This document shows, piece after piece, positions 62,530 to 64,000 of a DNA stretch of 64,000 nt. The stretch spans positions 13,232,361-13,296,360 of the forward strand of contig NC_091931.1 in NCBI RefSeq assembly GCF_041260155.1. The letters run 5' to 3'. The stretch comes from Ptychodera flava. Its lineage: Eukaryota; Hemichordata; Enteropneusta; Ptychoderidae. The notes under the pieces are model-generated. The model did not search any database, was not told the DNA's origin, and saw only the letters and a list, made by a program, of their open reading frames with translations. The position numbers and the translations under genes were made by a program. Position 1 is the stretch's first letter; each line of letters begins with the position of its first letter.

Positions 62530-63430
62530 ATAATTCATATGCACTGGGAATTTTCACGAAACATACTTTTTTATCTCACTTTTATGTAGTATTCGCTGAA
62601 TTGTCCTGTAATTTGACGTTTTCAAAAACTACGGAAAATGTACAACCATTAAATGCTTCGCAATGTAGAAAAAGCTGTTTCGTCTAAAAGGTAGAATTCT
62701 GAGAGTGTTGGCAGCAACAATGATTTGATGTCCACCAATTGCGATGGGATGCGGCTCATGGTACTCGTAGGAGCACTTTGGTTTTCAAAAGTTTGGAAGA
62801 ATAAACCTTGGGAGGAAGGAGTATAGCAAACTGCACCATATTTTCAGTGAGAACTCGCCATCAAGGAAAATATACGTTGAACTTAAAGAATATGTCAATT
62901 TAAACAAATTATACAATAGTTAGCAGACTTCTTCTTAAATCTTGTTTATCATGCAGACGTTTAATTCTTTATGAACCGCTAGGAAAACGGAAAATTCGAC
63001 AACTATAGAACATAATCCATGATCAGCTAGAACAATACTTTTTAGCGTATCATATTATACAGAAATGCCGGGCATGTAATTTGTCTGAGTCGATACATAT
63101 CCATTATTATCCTGAATCTGTGTCGGTGTAGCCAATTTCTATCGATGGCAAGCCTCGGATGTTAAAAAAGACTGCCCAACCAGTCCCTCTAAAAGTTCAT
63201 TTTGTCTTTGCGATAAACCGGGGCTCCATGAGAAGTTACTGACATTCAGTTTTTGAATACCGGCATTTCCCCTTTGCGTTGTCATCAATGCTATGCACTT
63301 TTTGGGATTTGAATCACGATGGTTTCATTTGAAGGTCATATTAAAATTGTAACATTGTTTCGCTCGGCAATTAATCCTGTTGAAAAAAACGAAAGCCCGA
63401 TTACGTTACCGTCTCAAGTTGCGCTCTTTT
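62530..63430. other. AT-rich DNA, nothing recognised
   Basis: No coding region is recognised. The last part may belong to the LINE that becomes recognisable from 63430. Confidence 0.35.
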
Positions 63431-63742
63431 TGATGTGCTCTGGGTCAGATCAGGAGTGTTCAAGAAGAAACACTGGAACACATCTTATTTGAGTGTAAAT
63501 ATGTAAAAGAAATCTGGCAGAAATAAATTTCTTTCTTTGTAAGAAAACACAACTTTGATAACAATATCAATATCAAAAGATTAGCAATTGCAGGAATCAA
63601 AAATGATAATAATGCAACATCTGACATTATTTACTGTATAAAATACACAGTTTGGAATATTCGAAATTCGGTTACTTTTGATGGGATTAAAGTTTCCCTT
63701 CAATCCTATGTTATGCAATACAAATGTTATCTTTCCTCATAG
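63430..63742 (+). mobile_element. LINE ORF2 3'-end fragment
   Basis: Plus-strand translation reads EETLEHILFECKYVKEIWQK, then after one in-frame stop RLAIAGIKNDNNATSDIIYC and KYTVWNIRNSVTFDG, ending at TAG at about 63741. The 'ETLEH-LF-C---K-IW' motif and the later 'IKY-VW--R' are typical of the C-terminal zinc-knuckle-like part of L1/Tx1-type LINE ORF2 proteins. The frame is otherwise open, so it is not very old, but the 5' part is missing or unrecognisable. Confidence 0.7.
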
Positions 63743-64000
63743 ATGAATACATTATATTTCACTTATAAGATGATGAACAAAGCTGAGGACTTTTTTGACA
63801 AAGTTTTCAAGCCTTGTAAGACTTGAAGGAGAAGAGTGCATCCTGAATGCATTTATATGATGATCTTTGTAGTTAAATGACTGATTTTTAGTTTTTTTTT
63901 TCAGGCAAGTTGCATTGTAATTTAACCATAGACTTTCTCGAGGGGCTATGATTTAACGCATTCACAGTTATGTAGATTTGTTTTATTTGCTATATTGATG

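Overview
The window looks like AT-rich genomic DNA from an animal. Genes are split by many short GT-AG introns, there are long microsatellites, and there are relics of LINEs, a tRNA-derived SINE and several short inverted-repeat DNA elements. No operons, CRISPR arrays or bacterial signals are seen. Gene content and repeat style fit an invertebrate deuterostome (hemichordate, echinoderm or lancelet). That is an inference, and I cannot name a species.

Left third (1-20 kb): a tandem cluster of three 369-codon FMN-dependent 2-hydroxyacid oxidase genes, all on the minus strand (copies A, B and C at 1.0, 11.4 and 16.4 kb). Each has its whole coding region in one exon, preceded by a conserved small intron in the 5' untranslated region. 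Flanking DNA is duplicated with the genes. The A-B spacing is about twice the B-C spacing. A fourth 3' flank lies at 4.5-5.2 kb without a gene, where satellite-like repeats and a LINE fragment now sit, so one copy appears to have been lost. All three proteins lack the arginine of the family active-site signature SNHG[AG]RQ.

Middle (20-42 kb): short DNA elements, including an unusual interleaved double palindrome beside a TA microsatellite. Then comes a 20-exon minus-strand gene (41959 down to 25229) whose exons join in a single frame to 871 residues. It encodes a protein with two cyclic-nucleotide-binding-like domains, resembling animal CNBD2 (CRIS), a sperm cAMP-binding protein. Three further minus-strand exons at 56.7, 51.2 and 49.6 kb are in compatible phase and may be its 5' end or a separate gene.

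Right third (42-64 kb): mostly intergenic or intronic DNA with short inverted-repeat elements, LINE fragments at 44.1 and 63.4 kb, and microsatellites. Two possible terminal exons of unrecognised genes are present, one of them (62.1-62.5 kb, minus) ending in a membrane anchor. I found no wholly novel multi-gene system. The most interesting signals are the altered oxidase cluster and its lost member, and the double palindrome.
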